Positions 17,678 to 27,274 of a DNA stretch of 64,000 nucleotides are shown one piece after another. Every line of letters begins with the position of its first letter. The first letter of the stretch is position 1. The translations under genes and the position numbers were made by a program. This stretch comes from Xanthomonas sp. DAR 34887 (GTDB lineage Bacteria; Pseudomonadota; Gammaproteobacteria; Xanthomonadales; Xanthomonadaceae), in assembly GCF_041245805.1 (NCBI RefSeq), contig NZ_CP162490.1, forward strand, positions 3,635,001-3,699,000, read 5' to 3'. The notes beneath the pieces are model-generated. The model ran no database searches. It was given only the letters and a program-made list of their open reading frames with translations, and had not been told where the DNA came from.

Positions 17678-18759
17678 GCGAGGCCGCCTTTCCTGCGCGC
17701 AACGCGACCGCCGAAGCCGCGCACTGGCATGCCCTGCAGCGCATGCAGGCGCTGGACGCCACGCAGCAGGCGCAACTGCTGGACTGGCTGACCGCTTCGC
17801 CGTTGCATCTGCGCGAATACATGGCGGTGCTGCGCGTGGCCGGCGAACTGGGCGCGGCGCTGCGCGGCATGGACCTGGACGTGGACGCGCTGCTCGCTGC
17901 CGACCGCAGCGCAGACACCGATGCGGCGCCGCGCAACGTGATCGCGCTGCCGCTGCCGCCGCGTGCACCGCGACCGGTCGCGCCGCCGTCCAGCGTCGCC
18001 GAAACAGACCGGCGTACGCGCCTGCGCGGCTGGGGCATGGGCCTGGCCGCGGCACTGTGCGGCGTGGCGGTGCTCGCCGGCTGGGCCTGGCCGCGCACCG
18101 CGACCTACAGCACCGCGCACGGCGAGCAGCGCAGCGTGCAGCTGGCCGATCGCAGCACCGTGCATCTCAATGCGCAAAGCACGCTGCGCGCGACGATGAC
18201 GCCGTGGAGCCGGCGCCTGCAGCTGCTGCAGGGCCAGGCCAGCTTCGTGGTCGCGCCGGATCGGCGCCCGCTGCAGGTGCTGGCAGGCGCGCTACGGATC
18301 GAGGACATCGGCACCACCTTCGATGTCACCCTGTACCGGCAGCAAGCGCGCATCGACGTCACCGAGGGCCACGTGCACGTGTGGCACGCCGGTCGCCCGC
18401 GACAGCCGATGCTGGCCGATCTCGGCGCCGGGCAGAGCGCGCGCATCGACGATGCCAGCGGCCGGGTCCAGCTGGCCAGCGAAGACGTCGCCGCGATGCA
18501 TGCCTGGTGGCAGCGCCGCATCGTGTTCCGCGACGAGCCGCTGGCCAACGTGGCCGAGGATTTCAACCGGCTCAACCGCACCCACCTGCTGATCGACGAT
18601 GCCGCTGCCGGCGCGATGCGCTTGACCGGCAACCTGCGCGGCGACGACATTGCCTCGCTGCGCGCGTTCCTCGCCGACCAGCCGACGCTGCGCGTCACCG
18701 CCACTGCCGACGCGATCCGCGTCGGCAGCCGTGCGGCGCCGCGACCGGGCGCGCACTAA
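17674..18759 (+). CDS. FecR-family sigma regulator
   Basis: A 361-residue inner-membrane anti-sigma/activator. The N-terminal cytoplasmic region (about 1-85; LDWLTASPLHLREYMAVLRV) is of the DUF4880 type that contacts the sigma factor, then one membrane helix (about 117-134) and a periplasmic FecR domain (STAHGEQRSVQLADRSTVHL, LHAQSTLRA-like LNAQSTLRA). A C-terminal STN-contacting region follows. The start is the GTG at 17674, overlapping the sigma stop (GTGA), with GGAG upstream. It passes the receptor signal to the ECF factor. Confidence 0.92.
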   Translation: MSEAAFPARNATAEAAHWHALQRMQALDATQQAQLLDWLTASPLHLREYMAVLRVAGELGAALRGMDLDVDALLAADRSADTDAAPRNVIALPLPPRAPRPVAPPSSVAETDRRTRLRGWGMGLAAALCGVAVLAGWAWPRTATYSTAHGEQRSVQLADRSTVHLNAQSTLRATMTPWSRRLQLLQGQASFVVAPDRRPLQVLAGALRIEDIGTTFDVTLYRQQARIDVTEGHVHVWHAGRPRQPMLADLGAGQSARIDDASGRVQLASEDVAAMHAWWQRRIVFRDEPLANVAEDFNRLNRTHLLIDDAAAGAMRLTGNLRGDDIASLRAFLADQPTLRVTATADAIRVGSRAAPRPGAH

Positions 18760-19203
18760 CGCTTCATCGGCGCCGAGCGCAGCGGTCACCGCATACATGC
18801 ATGGCGGGGCGTTGCGCCATCGCGCGCGCCGCTGCAGCCGCGACACCGCGGCCGGAACGCGCCACGCATTCCTCCCGGCGCGCACCACATCGCGACGATG
18901 TTGCCGACCACGCCGAGGCTGGTGCCGCCGTGGCCGCGCACGCCGTCGATGGCCAGCTGCGCGAGGTCGGCGGGCAGCACGGCGGCCTGCAGCAGTTCGG
19001 CGCGCGCGCCCACCAACGCAAGCGGCAAACGACACGCGAAGCAAACCACCGCCCGCCCTCGCCTCCCCGCACGTGTCACAGAAAATTCATCGAAAACCGG
19101 TGCCCGATCGTCGCTGTCGATCCTCGTAGTCCAGGCACAACGCAGCATTGCGCCCCTCGCGGCGGCGTTGCGCCCCACCTTCCGCTCCCACTGGACAACG
19201 ACG
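18760..19203. other. 444-bp spacer before the TonB receptor; possible gene remnant on the minus strand
   Basis: No intact gene is supported here. The stretch from about 18890 to 19020 keeps codon-like GC periodicity on the minus strand and reads LVGARAELLQAAVLPADLAQ, followed by further ordered residues, without start, stop or flanks that make a gene. I read it as a possible decayed remnant. The final 130 bp before 19204 probably carry the receptor promoter, but I could not pick a convincing ECF -35/-10 pair. Confidence 0.3.
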
Positions 19204-22098
19204 ATGCGCCGCACCCTGTTCCTTTCCGTCGCCCTCGCCCTGCATGCCGGCGCCGCCGGCGCCCAGACCACGCCCATCGCGGTCGATGCGATTCCCGCAC
19301 AGCCATTGGCGCGCGCGCTCAACACCTTGTCGCGGCAGAGCGGATTGCAGTTCGTCTATGCCGCAGGCATCGCCGGCAACCCGCAGACCCGCGGCACCAG
19401 CGCCGGCGCCACGCCGGAGCAGGCCCTGCAACAACTGCTCGACGGCACCGGCCTGCGCTACCGCTATCTCAATCCGACCACGGTGACGATCGAAGCGGCG
19501 AGCGCGGCGGGCGACGCAGCGCGGGCGGTCCCGGCCGCGAGCGCGACCGCGATGCCGGCCGCCGCGCCCACGGCGGACGCACCGGTGAAGGAACTGGACC
19601 GCATCCAGGTGCTCGGCAGCTACGCCGGCAGCCTCAGCGCCGCGCTGCGCGAGAAGCGCTACGCCGACAGCGTGGTCGACGTGATCGCCGCCGAGGACAT
19701 CGGCAAGCTGCCGGCGCAGAACGTGGCCGAAGCGCTGCAGCGCGTGCCCGGCGTGTCGATCGTGCGCGACCGCGGCGAAGGTGTGTACGTGCGCGTGCGC
19801 GGTCTGGGTCCGAACTTCCAGGTGACCACGCTCAACGGCCAGACCATGGCGGTCAACGAGAACGTGCGCACCTCCGGGCAGACCGGGCGCCAGTTCCGCT
19901 ACGACACGCTGCCGGCCGAACTGGTATCCGGCCTGGAGGTGATCAAGAGCCCCACCGCCGACCTGGACGAAGGCGCGATCGGCGGCATCGTCAACGTGCG
20001 CACGTTTCGTCCGCTGGAACTGGGCAAGACTCTGACCAATGTATCGCTGGAATCGAGCCAGGCGCAGCGCACCCACGCCAACGATCCGCGCGTGTCCGGC
20101 CTGTTCAACTGGGTCAACGCCGACGGCAGCTTCGGCATGCTGATCTCCGGCGCCTACGCGCAGCGCAGCCTGCGCCAGGACCGGGTCAACGAAGTCAGCT
20201 GGGACTACTACCCCAACGGTGTGCCGGGCGCAGCGGGCGCCTATTACGCGCCGACCGGTCTGCGCCCGACGCTGGAACTGGAGCAACGCGAGCGCACCGG
20301 CGTGGCCGCCTCGCTGCAGTGGAAACCGAGCGCGGCGTGGGAGACCAACCTGGACCTGCTCTACGCCAAGCAGACCGTGCACTACGACGAATACAGCCTG
20401 GGCGTGGGCTTCGACAGCCTGGCCAAGATGAGCAATATCCGCGTCGAGCACGGCGGCATCACCGGTTTCGACTACCGCAACGGCCAGGTGCAGATCTCGC
20501 GCGAGACCTCCGGCATCACCGACGACAACCGCAGCGCGCGTCTGTCCAGCACCTGGAGCGGCGATCGCTGGACGCTGGGCGCGGTGGCGTTCCACTCGCA
20601 GGCGCACAGCTACGATTCGGACCCGATCCGGCGTACCCGCCTGCGCAGCGGCACCACCCTGTCGATGCACGTGGACATGCCGCAGGCCGACGACGACAAC
20701 GTGCCGAACTGGAGCTTCAGCAACGGCTTCGATCCGAGCAACCCGGCCACCGTGGCCGGGCGCCGCCTGGAATGGCGCGAGATCGATGCGCGCGACAAGG
20801 AAGACGCGCTGCAGTTCGACGCCAAGCGCGCGCTCGACGGCGACTTCTTCCGCGACCTCAAGGTCGGCGCCAAGTACCGCCAGCGCTCGCGCAGCTACGA
20901 CCGCGCCGACCTGTTGCTCAACAGCATCGCCGGCGTGCGCTTCCCGGCCGGCAACTTCACCGCGCTGCCGGTGGACGACATGCTCGCCGACGCCAACGGC
21001 AGCCTGCCGCGGCAATGGCTGGCGCCGATCGAATCCACCTTCTGGGGCAACTGGCCGACTGCAACCGACCTGGCCAACACGCCCAACAGCGCCGACCTGC
21101 AGAACTCCTACGAAGTGAAGGAAAAGATCGGCTCGGCCTATGCGATGGCCGATTTCGGCAGCACACTGGCCGGACGCGAGGTGCGCGGCAATCTCGGCGT
21201 GCGCCTGGTGCGCACCGAACAGACCACCGATGGCCACGCCGACGTCGACGGCAGCGCGCAGCCGGTGCATTTCGAGCGCAGCTACAGCAACGTGCTGCCC
21301 TCGTTCAACGCCGCCTGGGACGTGCGCGACGACATGGTGCTGCGCAGCTCCGCGGCCAAGGTCATCACCCGCCCCGACCTCACCGACCTGTCGTCCAAGC
21401 TCACCTTCAACTCCAGCGGCGAGATCCTCACCGCCAGCGGCGGCAATCCCGGGCTCAGGCCGTTCGAGGCGTGGCAGTACGACCTGACCTTCGAGTGGTA
21501 CATCGACGGCACCTCTGCACTGACCGGCGGCGTGTTCTACAAGGACATCTCCAGCTTCATCCAGACCCGGATGTCGAACCTGGTCTACCAGGGCCAGACC
21601 TATCTGCTGTCGTCCAAGACCAACGGCAGCGAGGCCAAGGTCAAGGGCGCGGAGGTGGCCTACCAGCAGGTGTTCGCCGGCCTGCCGGCGCCGCTGGATG
21701 GCCTGGGCATGCAGCTCAACTACACCTGGACCGACAGCGAAGCCACCTACCGCGACGGCACCCGCACCTTCACCGACAGCCTGGAAGGCGTGGCCAGGAA
21801 CACCTACAACGCGGTGCTGTTCTACGAGAAGGGACCGCTGATGGCGCGGGTCAGCTACAGCTGGAGCGACGACATCCTCAACGCGGTCGGCACCGCCAAC
21901 GTCGCCACGCTCAACAGCGACAGGTTCGGCAGCCTGGACGCGAACGTGGCCTGGAAGGTCAACGACACCCTGTCGCTGTTCGTCAACGCGATCAACCTCA
22001 CCGGCGAAGTGCAGCGCCAGTACGTCGGCGACCATCTGTTCGGCGGCTACACCGACTACGGCCGCACCTGGTCGGTCGGCCTGCGCGCGCGTTTCTGA
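19204..22098 (+). CDS. TonB-dependent receptor with STN signalling domain (FecA-like transducer)
   Basis: A 964-residue outer-membrane receptor. A signal peptide (residues 1-20, ending GAAGAQ) is followed by an STN domain (about 25-105: AIPAQPLARALNTLSRQSGL and ATPEQALQQLLDGTGLRYRY), a low-complexity Ala/Pro linker, a plug domain (VVDVIAAEDIGKLPAQNVAEALQ; RVRGLGPNFQVTTLNGQTM) and a 22-strand barrel ending in RARF with the terminal Phe expected for outer-membrane insertion. The STN domain is the part that touches FecR, so this receptor both imports and signals. The substrate is unknown; the downstream phosphatase and phosphodiesterase-fold proteins suggest a phosphorylated organic compound. 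The start at 19204 is set by the signal peptide. Confidence 0.94.
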   Translation: MRRTLFLSVALALHAGAAGAQTTPIAVDAIPAQPLARALNTLSRQSGLQFVYAAGIAGNPQTRGTSAGATPEQALQQLLDGTGLRYRYLNPTTVTIEAASAAGDAARAVPAASATAMPAAAPTADAPVKELDRIQVLGSYAGSLSAALREKRYADSVVDVIAAEDIGKLPAQNVAEALQRVPGVSIVRDRGEGVYVRVRGLGPNFQVTTLNGQTMAVNENVRTSGQTGRQFRYDTLPAELVSGLEVIKSPTADLDEGAIGGIVNVRTFRPLELGKTLTNVSLESSQAQRTHANDPRVSGLFNWVNADGSFGMLISGAYAQRSLRQDRVNEVSWDYYPNGVPGAAGAYYAPTGLRPTLELEQRERTGVAASLQWKPSAAWETNLDLLYAKQTVHYDEYSLGVGFDSLAKMSNIRVEHGGITGFDYRNGQVQISRETSGITDDNRSARLSSTWSGDRWTLGAVAFHSQAHSYDSDPIRRTRLRSGTTLSMHVDMPQADDDNVPNWSFSNGFDPSNPATVAGRRLEWREIDARDKEDALQFDAKRALDGDFFRDLKVGAKYRQRSRSYDRADLLLNSIAGVRFPAGNFTALPVDDMLADANGSLPRQWLAPIESTFWGNWPTATDLANTPNSADLQNSYEVKEKIGSAYAMADFGSTLAGREVRGNLGVRLVRTEQTTDGHADVDGSAQPVHFERSYSNVLPSFNAAWDVRDDMVLRSSAAKVITRPDLTDLSSKLTFNSSGEILTASGGNPGLRPFEAWQYDLTFEWYIDGTSALTGGVFYKDISSFIQTRMSNLVYQGQTYLLSSKTNGSEAKVKGAEVAYQQVFAGLPAPLDGLGMQLNYTWTDSEATYRDGTRTFTDSLEGVARNTYNAVLFYEKGPLMARVSYSWSDDILNAVGTANVATLNSDRFGSLDANVAWKVNDTLSLFVNAINLTGEVQRQYVGDHLFGGYTDYGRTWSVGLRARF

Positions 22099-22247
22099 GC
22101 CGCGTCGGCGCGGTCGCCGCCATCGAGCGGCACCGCGCGCGATGGCGACAGCGCCCACTGCGGCGCTGTCCGCCAGACCTTCTTCACCGAGCGGTGCAGC
22201 AGCCGGCGGCATCTCGCGCCTTGCTTGCGCACCGCCGCTTCCGGAAC

Positions 22248-23555
22248 ATGCTCATGCCTTCGATTCCTCGCCTCGCCGCCGCCCTGCTCGTCCTCGCCCT
22301 GCTGCCGTTCGCCACGGTGCACGCCGCAACCGCAGCAGCGTCGGACATCCTGGAAAAGGTGCTGATCCTCAAACGCCACGGGGTGCGCTCGGCGATGTCC
22401 AGCCCGGAACAGCTGGGCCGCTATTCGGCGCGCCCATGGCCGCGTTTCGGCGTGCCGGCCGGTGACCTGACCGAGAACGGCGCGCGCCTGGAAGCGCTGT
22501 TCGGCGCCTACTACCGCGCGCTCTATGCGCCGCAGGGACTGTTCGCCGGCGATGCCTGCGCCGGCGCCTACTACTGGGCCAATCGCACCCAGCGTACCAT
22601 CGCTTCGGCGCGCGCATTGGCGAGCACGCTGACACCGGGTTGCGCGAACGCGGTGCACAGCGTCGCCGACGGCGCCTCCGATCCGCTGTTCGACGGCGCG
22701 CCGGCCTTGCGCACCCCCGCCGCGCTCGCGTTGATGCGCGCGGCCATCGCCGGCCGCATCGGCGGCGACGCCGCGGCCTGGAATGCGGCGCAGCGCGATG
22801 CGATCGACACGCTGCAGCAACTGCTGTTGCAGTGCGCACAGCGGCCGTGCCCGGCCGACACAGACGCCGGCAAGCAGCGCCTGGACGCGGTGGCCGCACG
22901 AATGGGCGACAGCGAAGACGGCATTCCCGGCATCGAAGGCCCGGCGGCGGCGGCCTCCGGCATCAGCGAAAGCCTGCTGATGGGCTGGGCCGATGGACAG
23001 GACTTCGCCGTACTGGGTTGGCAAGGCCTGGACGAGGCCAGCCTGCTGCGTGCATTCGCCCCGCACCAGGCCGAGTTCGCGTTGCGGCTGCGCGCGCCGG
23101 CGGTGGCGCGCATGGCCAGTTCGCCGCTGGCCGCACGCGTGCTGGCCACGCTGCAACAAGGCAGCGATGGCACCGCGCATCCGGCAGCGATCGGCAGCGA
23201 CGCGCCGCTGGTGGTGCTATCCGGACACGACGGCACGCTGACCCTGCTGGCCGGCATGCTCGATCTGCACTGGCAATTGCCCGGCTACCAGCCCGACCAG
23301 ACCGTGCCCGGCGGCGCACTGGTGTTCGAACGCTGGCGCCGCGCCGACGGGCAACGCGTGATCCGCCTGCGCTACACCGCGCAGAGCCTGGCGCAGCTGC
23401 GCGAACAACGTGCGTTGACGCTGCAGGCGCCGCCACTCTCCTCGCCGGTGTTCATTCCCGGCTGCAGCAGCGCCACCCCGGACTACGACTGTGCGCTGCC
23501 GACCCTGGCGGCGCTGTTCGGCAGCGCGATCGACCCGCAATTCCTCGGCGAATGA
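22248..23555 (+). CDS. Secreted histidine acid phosphatase (phytase-like)
   Basis: A 435-residue protein with a signal peptide (about 1-27, ending VHAA). The active-site RHGVRS (R43-H44-G45-V46-R47) matches the histidine acid phosphatase signature RHGxRxP, with Ser in place of Pro; the phosphohistidine forms on H44. The acid/base motif is GHDGTL (H327-D328) instead of the usual HDTN. It resembles AppA/Agp/MINPP-like enzymes, which hydrolyse phytate or sugar phosphates in the periplasm. It sits 149 bp after the TonB receptor, so it may be controlled by the same sigma system. Start could also be the ATG at 22254; neither has a strong ribosome site. Confidence 0.86.
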   Translation: MLMPSIPRLAAALLVLALLPFATVHAATAAASDILEKVLILKRHGVRSAMSSPEQLGRYSARPWPRFGVPAGDLTENGARLEALFGAYYRALYAPQGLFAGDACAGAYYWANRTQRTIASARALASTLTPGCANAVHSVADGASDPLFDGAPALRTPAALALMRAAIAGRIGGDAAAWNAAQRDAIDTLQQLLLQCAQRPCPADTDAGKQRLDAVAARMGDSEDGIPGIEGPAAAASGISESLLMGWADGQDFAVLGWQGLDEASLLRAFAPHQAEFALRLRAPAVARMASSPLAARVLATLQQGSDGTAHPAAIGSDAPLVVLSGHDGTLTLLAGMLDLHWQLPGYQPDQTVPGGALVFERWRRADGQRVIRLRYTAQSLAQLREQRALTLQAPPLSSPVFIPGCSSATPDYDCALPTLAALFGSAIDPQFLGE

Positions 23556-23682
23556 CGCCATGCCGCCGGCGCTCGGCCGGCGACGTGGCTGCATCGGCGC
23601 GTCCGGCGCCGCTGGCGCATCCCGCGCCGCTTCCCTGGCTACCGTGCCAGCCGCTGTTTCCCACCACCGCAAGAGGCGATTC

Positions 23683-24987
23683 ATGATCCAGCATCTACGT
23701 ACCCTCGTGAGCTTCGGCATCGGAGCGAGCCTGGCCTGTGCCGGCGTGGCGCACGCGCAATCGGACACCGGCGTGCTCGACGTCCTCAGCTACAACGTCG
23801 CCGGGCTGCCCGAGGGCATTTCCAGCAGCAACCCATCCGCCAACACCGCGCAACTGGCGCCGAAACTGGCGCCGTACGGCCTGGTCCACGTGCAGGAGGA
23901 CTTCAACTACCACGCCACCCTGTACGCCGGCGACGCGCATCCCTACCGCACCGCCACCAGCGGCGGCGCCGCCATCGGCGACGGCCTCAACACGCTGAGC
24001 AACTATCCCTTCAGCGACTTCACCCGGGTCAAGTGGAACCAGTGCAACGGCACCGACTGCCTGACCCCGAAGGGCTTCAGCTACATGCGCGTGCGCCTGG
24101 CCGATGGCGTGCTGCTGGACGTGTACAACGCCCATCCCAACGCCGGCACCGAAACCGGCGACCTGTCCGCGCGCCGCGCCAACATCGGCCAGCTCTCGCA
24201 GTTCATCCAGACCTGGTCGGCCGGCAACGCGGTACTGGTGATGATGGATTCCAACACCCGCTATACCCGCGCCGACGACAACATCCGCGACCTGGTCGCG
24301 GCCAACGGCCTGACCGATCCGTGGGTGGAACTGGTCAAGGGCAGCGCACCGGCCGCCGGCGCCGAACCGCTGCTGTGCGGCACGCCGCCGACCAATGCCT
24401 GCGAGGTGGTCGACAAAATCCTGTACCGCGATGCGCCGCAGCTGACCCTGGTCGCCAACCGCTACCAGCTCGATCCCGGCAACTTCTACGACAGCGCCGG
24501 CAAGCCGCTGTCCGACCATTACCCGCTGTACGCGCAGTTCGGCTGGGCGGTCGGCAGCGACGTGCGCACCAGCGACCAGTTCGGCGGCCCGCACGGCACG
24601 CCGTTCAACGATCTGGCCGACAGCGCCAGCGCACGCCCGCTCAGCGGGGTGACCCTGCGCGGCGCCGAGCGCGTGGACAGCGTCGGCGCGATCCTGGACA
24701 CCGGCAAGCTGCTCGCGCACGGCGGCACCGGCGGTCAGGCGACCACCCTGTCGCTGGGTGCCAACGAAACGCTGACCTCGGCCACCGTCAGCGTCGGCAA
24801 GTACAACGACACCACCCGCGTGTTCTCGCTGAGCCTTCGCACCAGCAGCGGCCGCAGCGTGCAGGTGGGCAAGCCGACCAGCGAGAGCTATATGCTGACC
24901 GCGCCCAGCGGCTGGCACATCGCCGGCTTCACCGGCCGCGCCGGCGACGAGATCGACAAGCTCGGCGTGGTGTACCGGAAGAACTGA
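23683..24987 (+). CDS. Secreted endonuclease/exonuclease/phosphatase-fold protein with C-terminal jacalin-like domain
   Basis: A 434-residue protein with a clear signal peptide (1-26, ending AHAQ) and an AGAGGCG ribosome site 6 bp before the ATG. Residues about 30-290 form an EEP-fold domain: VLSYNVAGLPEG, a Glu in VHVQEDFNYH, MMDSNTRYTR (catalytic Asp-x-Asn) and LSDHYPLYAQF (Asp-His). Members act on phosphodiesters or phosphomonoesters, such as DNA, sphingomyelin or inositol phosphates. Residues about 302-434 resemble a jacalin lectin fold (FNDL...GVTLRGAERVDSVGAI...HGGTGGQATTLSLGANETL) that may bind a glycan. Coupling to the phytase-like gene suggests an inositol-phosphate or phospholipid-head substrate, but this is inference. 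Confidence 0.85.
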   Translation: MIQHLRTLVSFGIGASLACAGVAHAQSDTGVLDVLSYNVAGLPEGISSSNPSANTAQLAPKLAPYGLVHVQEDFNYHATLYAGDAHPYRTATSGGAAIGDGLNTLSNYPFSDFTRVKWNQCNGTDCLTPKGFSYMRVRLADGVLLDVYNAHPNAGTETGDLSARRANIGQLSQFIQTWSAGNAVLVMMDSNTRYTRADDNIRDLVAANGLTDPWVELVKGSAPAAGAEPLLCGTPPTNACEVVDKILYRDAPQLTLVANRYQLDPGNFYDSAGKPLSDHYPLYAQFGWAVGSDVRTSDQFGGPHGTPFNDLADSASARPLSGVTLRGAERVDSVGAILDTGKLLAHGGTGGQATTLSLGANETLTSATVSVGKYNDTTRVFSLSLRTSSGRSVQVGKPTSESYMLTAPSGWHIAGFTGRAGDEIDKLGVVYRKN

Positions 24988-25036
24988 CGCGCCGCGGCAG
25001 ATCGTCCATGTTCGCGCATACGCGCATAAACGAGAC

Positions 25037-25064
25037 CGGCGCTCGCAACAGCGAGCGCCGTTTC
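25037..25064 (+). terminator. Rho-independent terminator after the EEP-jacalin gene
   Basis: CGGCGCTCGC (25037-25046), loop AACA, GCGAGCGCCG (25051-25060), followed by TTTC. A perfect 10-bp GC-rich stem 50 bp after the stop at 24987, with only a short T run. Confidence 0.75.
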
Positions 25065-25277
25065 ACTATGCGGATTGTCTCTGCGCCGCATATGCGGCCG
25101 GCATGCCGGCAACGCCGATGCGTCGCTGCGCGCGCATTCGTTCCATTGCTACGCCCCGGATCGGGGTGCCGCCATTTCCAGCTTCGATGCCGGCATCACC
25201 GCACGTCGCGCGTGCGCGCCAATACATCGGCAGCGGCCAGGTCGCGGGACCCGGCCGCTGCGGGATCGAGCCGCAGA

Positions 25278-25664
25278 TCAGGCCTGCTTCGGATCCGGAC
25301 CGTAGGCGTTGGCGCCCCTGGTGCCTTCCATGAACATGAAGACCAGGATCACCACGCCGCCCAACCAGGGGATCAGCCCAAGCAGCACGTACCAGCCGGA
25401 CTTGCCCTGATCGTGGAAACGGCGCACCTGCACCGCGATCGACGGCACCAGCACGGCGAGCGAATACAGGCCCAGCAGCACCACCGCCACCAGCGACAGC
25501 GCACCGGTGCCGTTCTGGCCGCCGACGCCGCCGCCGATCGCCATCAACATCATCAGCACGGTGATCACGATGATGTTCAACAGCGTGAACATCCAGTACT
25601 CCTTGCGCCGCGAACGCCCGGAAAAATCCGCGTAGCGCTTGAGCGGCATCAACATCCATTCCAT
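25278..25664 (-). CDS. DUF805 family inner-membrane protein
   Basis: A 128-residue integral membrane protein with about four hydrophobic segments. The N-terminal YADFSGRSRRKEYWMFTLLN and the middle VQVRRFHDQGKSGWYVLL are the hallmarks of DUF805 (YhaH/YhaI-like) proteins. Their function is unknown. A good AAGGA site precedes the ATG. It is a single-gene unit; the 290 bp on its downstream side hold the terminator of the preceding convergent gene and nothing else I can identify. Confidence 0.92.
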   Translation of the reverse strand: MEWMLMPLKRYADFSGRSRRKEYWMFTLLNIIVITVLMMLMAIGGGVGGQNGTGALSLVAVVLLGLYSLAVLVPSIAVQVRRFHDQGKSGWYVLLGLIPWLGGVVILVFMFMEGTRGANAYGPDPKQA

Positions 25665-25748
25665 TGTGTTTCCTTTTTTTTAGAACCGCTGCCTCACTGC
25701 AGCGGGCGGCATGGTGGCATAAACGCCGCCGCAGGAAAACGCTCGCGG

Positions 25749-27134
25749 TTACTCGCTCGCCGCCTCCAGCGCCTGCGACAGGCGCTCCACCGCGATCACT
25801 TCCATGCCCTTGACCACGCCGGTCTTGGGCGCATTGGCCTTGGGCACGATGGCGCGCTTGAAGCCGTGCGTGGCCGCCTCACGCAGCCGGTCCTCGCCGT
25901 TGGGCACCGGGCGGATCTCGCCGGACAGCCCGACCTCGCCGAAGGCGATGGTCTTCTCCGCCAGCGGCCTGTCGCGCAGCGAGGACAGCACCGCCAGCAG
26001 CACCGGCAGGTCGGCCGCGGTTTCCTGCACGCGGATGCCGCCGACCACGTTGACGAACACGTCCTGGTCGCCGACCAGGATGCCGCCGTGCCGGTGCAGC
26101 ACCGCCAGCAGCATCGCCAGGCGGTTCTGCTCCAGGCCCACCGCCACCCGCCGCGGATTGGACAGCGGCGAGGCATCGACCAGCGCCTGCACTTCCACCA
26201 TCAGCGGCCGCGTGCCTTCGCGGGTCACCATCACGCAGCTGCCGGGCTGGTTGGCGCTGCTGCCGGACAGGAAGATCGCCGACGGGTTGGAGACTTCCTT
26301 CAGCCCCTTCTCGCCCATCGCGAACACGCCCAGCTCATTGACCGCGCCGAAGCGGTTCTTGAACGCGCGCAGCAGGCGGAAGCGGCTGCCGCTTTCGCCC
26401 TCGAAATACAGCACCGCATCGACCATGTGCTCGAGCACGCGTGGCCCGGCGATCCCGCCTTCCTTGGTCACGTGGCCGACCAGGAACACCGCGGTGCCGG
26501 TTTCCTTGGCGTAACGCACCAGCCGCGCCGCGCTCTCGCGCACCTGGCTGACCGAACCGGGCGCGGCGGTCAGCGACTCGGTCCATAGCGTCTGCACCGA
26601 ATCGGCCACGATCAGCCTGGGCTGCGCCGCGCTGGCCTGCTGCAGGATCTGCTCGACGCCGGTCTCGGCCAACGCGTTGAGGCCGTCCAGCGGCAGATCC
26701 AGGCGTACCGCGCGACCGGCGACCTGGGCCAGCGATTCCTCGCCGGTCACGTACAGCACCGGCAGCGTACTGGCCATCTTCGCCAGCGCCTGCAGCAGCA
26801 GCGTCGACTTGCCGATGCCCGGGTCGCCGCCGATCAGCACCACCGCGCCTTCGGCCAGGCCGCCGCCGAGCACGCGGTCGAACTCGCCGATGCCGGTGGA
26901 CACGCGCGCCTGGTCGCGATGCTCCACGTCCTTGAGCGCGGTGATCTTCGGCGCCTCGGTCTTGCCGGCCCAGCCGCTGCGCCGCGCCGCGGCCGGCGCC
27001 TTCGCCGCCGACGCGCTTTCCAGCACGATCTCGCTCAGCGAATTCCACGCCCCGCACTCGGTGCACTGGCCCTGCCATTTGTTGTATTCGGCGCCGCATT
27101 CGCCGCAGACATAGGCCGTTTTCGCTTTCGCCAT
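25749..27134 (-). CDS. radA: DNA repair protein RadA
   Basis: A 461-residue cytosolic protein. It has the N-terminal zinc finger (C10, C13, C24, C27), a RecA-like ATPase core with Walker A GDPGIGKST (about 103-111), the RadA-specific KNRFG motif (LRAFKNRFGAVNELGVF) and a C-terminal Lon-protease-like domain (PVLLAVLSSLRDRPLAEKTI). RadA promotes branch migration of recombination intermediates. Length and all motifs are normal. It stands apart from its neighbours, with the DUF805 gene 84 bp downstream on the same strand. Confidence 0.97.
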   Translation of the reverse strand: MAKAKTAYVCGECGAEYNKWQGQCTECGAWNSLSEIVLESASAAKAPAAARRSGWAGKTEAPKITALKDVEHRDQARVSTGIGEFDRVLGGGLAEGAVVLIGGDPGIGKSTLLLQALAKMASTLPVLYVTGEESLAQVAGRAVRLDLPLDGLNALAETGVEQILQQASAAQPRLIVADSVQTLWTESLTAAPGSVSQVRESAARLVRYAKETGTAVFLVGHVTKEGGIAGPRVLEHMVDAVLYFEGESGSRFRLLRAFKNRFGAVNELGVFAMGEKGLKEVSNPSAIFLSGSSANQPGSCVMVTREGTRPLMVEVQALVDASPLSNPRRVAVGLEQNRLAMLLAVLHRHGGILVGDQDVFVNVVGGIRVQETAADLPVLLAVLSSLRDRPLAEKTIAFGEVGLSGEIRPVPNGEDRLREAATHGFKRAIVPKANAPKTGVVKGMEVIAVERLSQALEAASE

Positions 27135-27206
27135 CTCGCTCTTGCCCGCTCACAGAATGCGCCAGCATAGTGGCTGCCGGTCTCAGGGTGCGCGACGGAA
27201 TGCAGA

Positions 27207-27237
27207 AAAGCCGCAGCGGCCGAGGCTGCCGCTGCGG
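27207..27237 (-). terminator. Rho-independent terminator after the M61 peptidase gene
   Basis: On the minus strand a perfect 10-bp stem (CCGCAGCGGC / GCCGCTGCGG, with a 7-base loop) is followed by CTTTTC. It lies between the M61 stop and the radA start and would end leftward transcription. Confidence 0.7.
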
Positions 27238-27274
27238 TCAGGGGCGCGATGTTTCCTCTACCGCATGCGCCTCC

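Noticed and set aside
25066..25659. A 197-codon minus-strand frame overlapping the DUF805 gene
   Set aside because: It is in another frame of a clear DUF805 protein and has no signature of its own.
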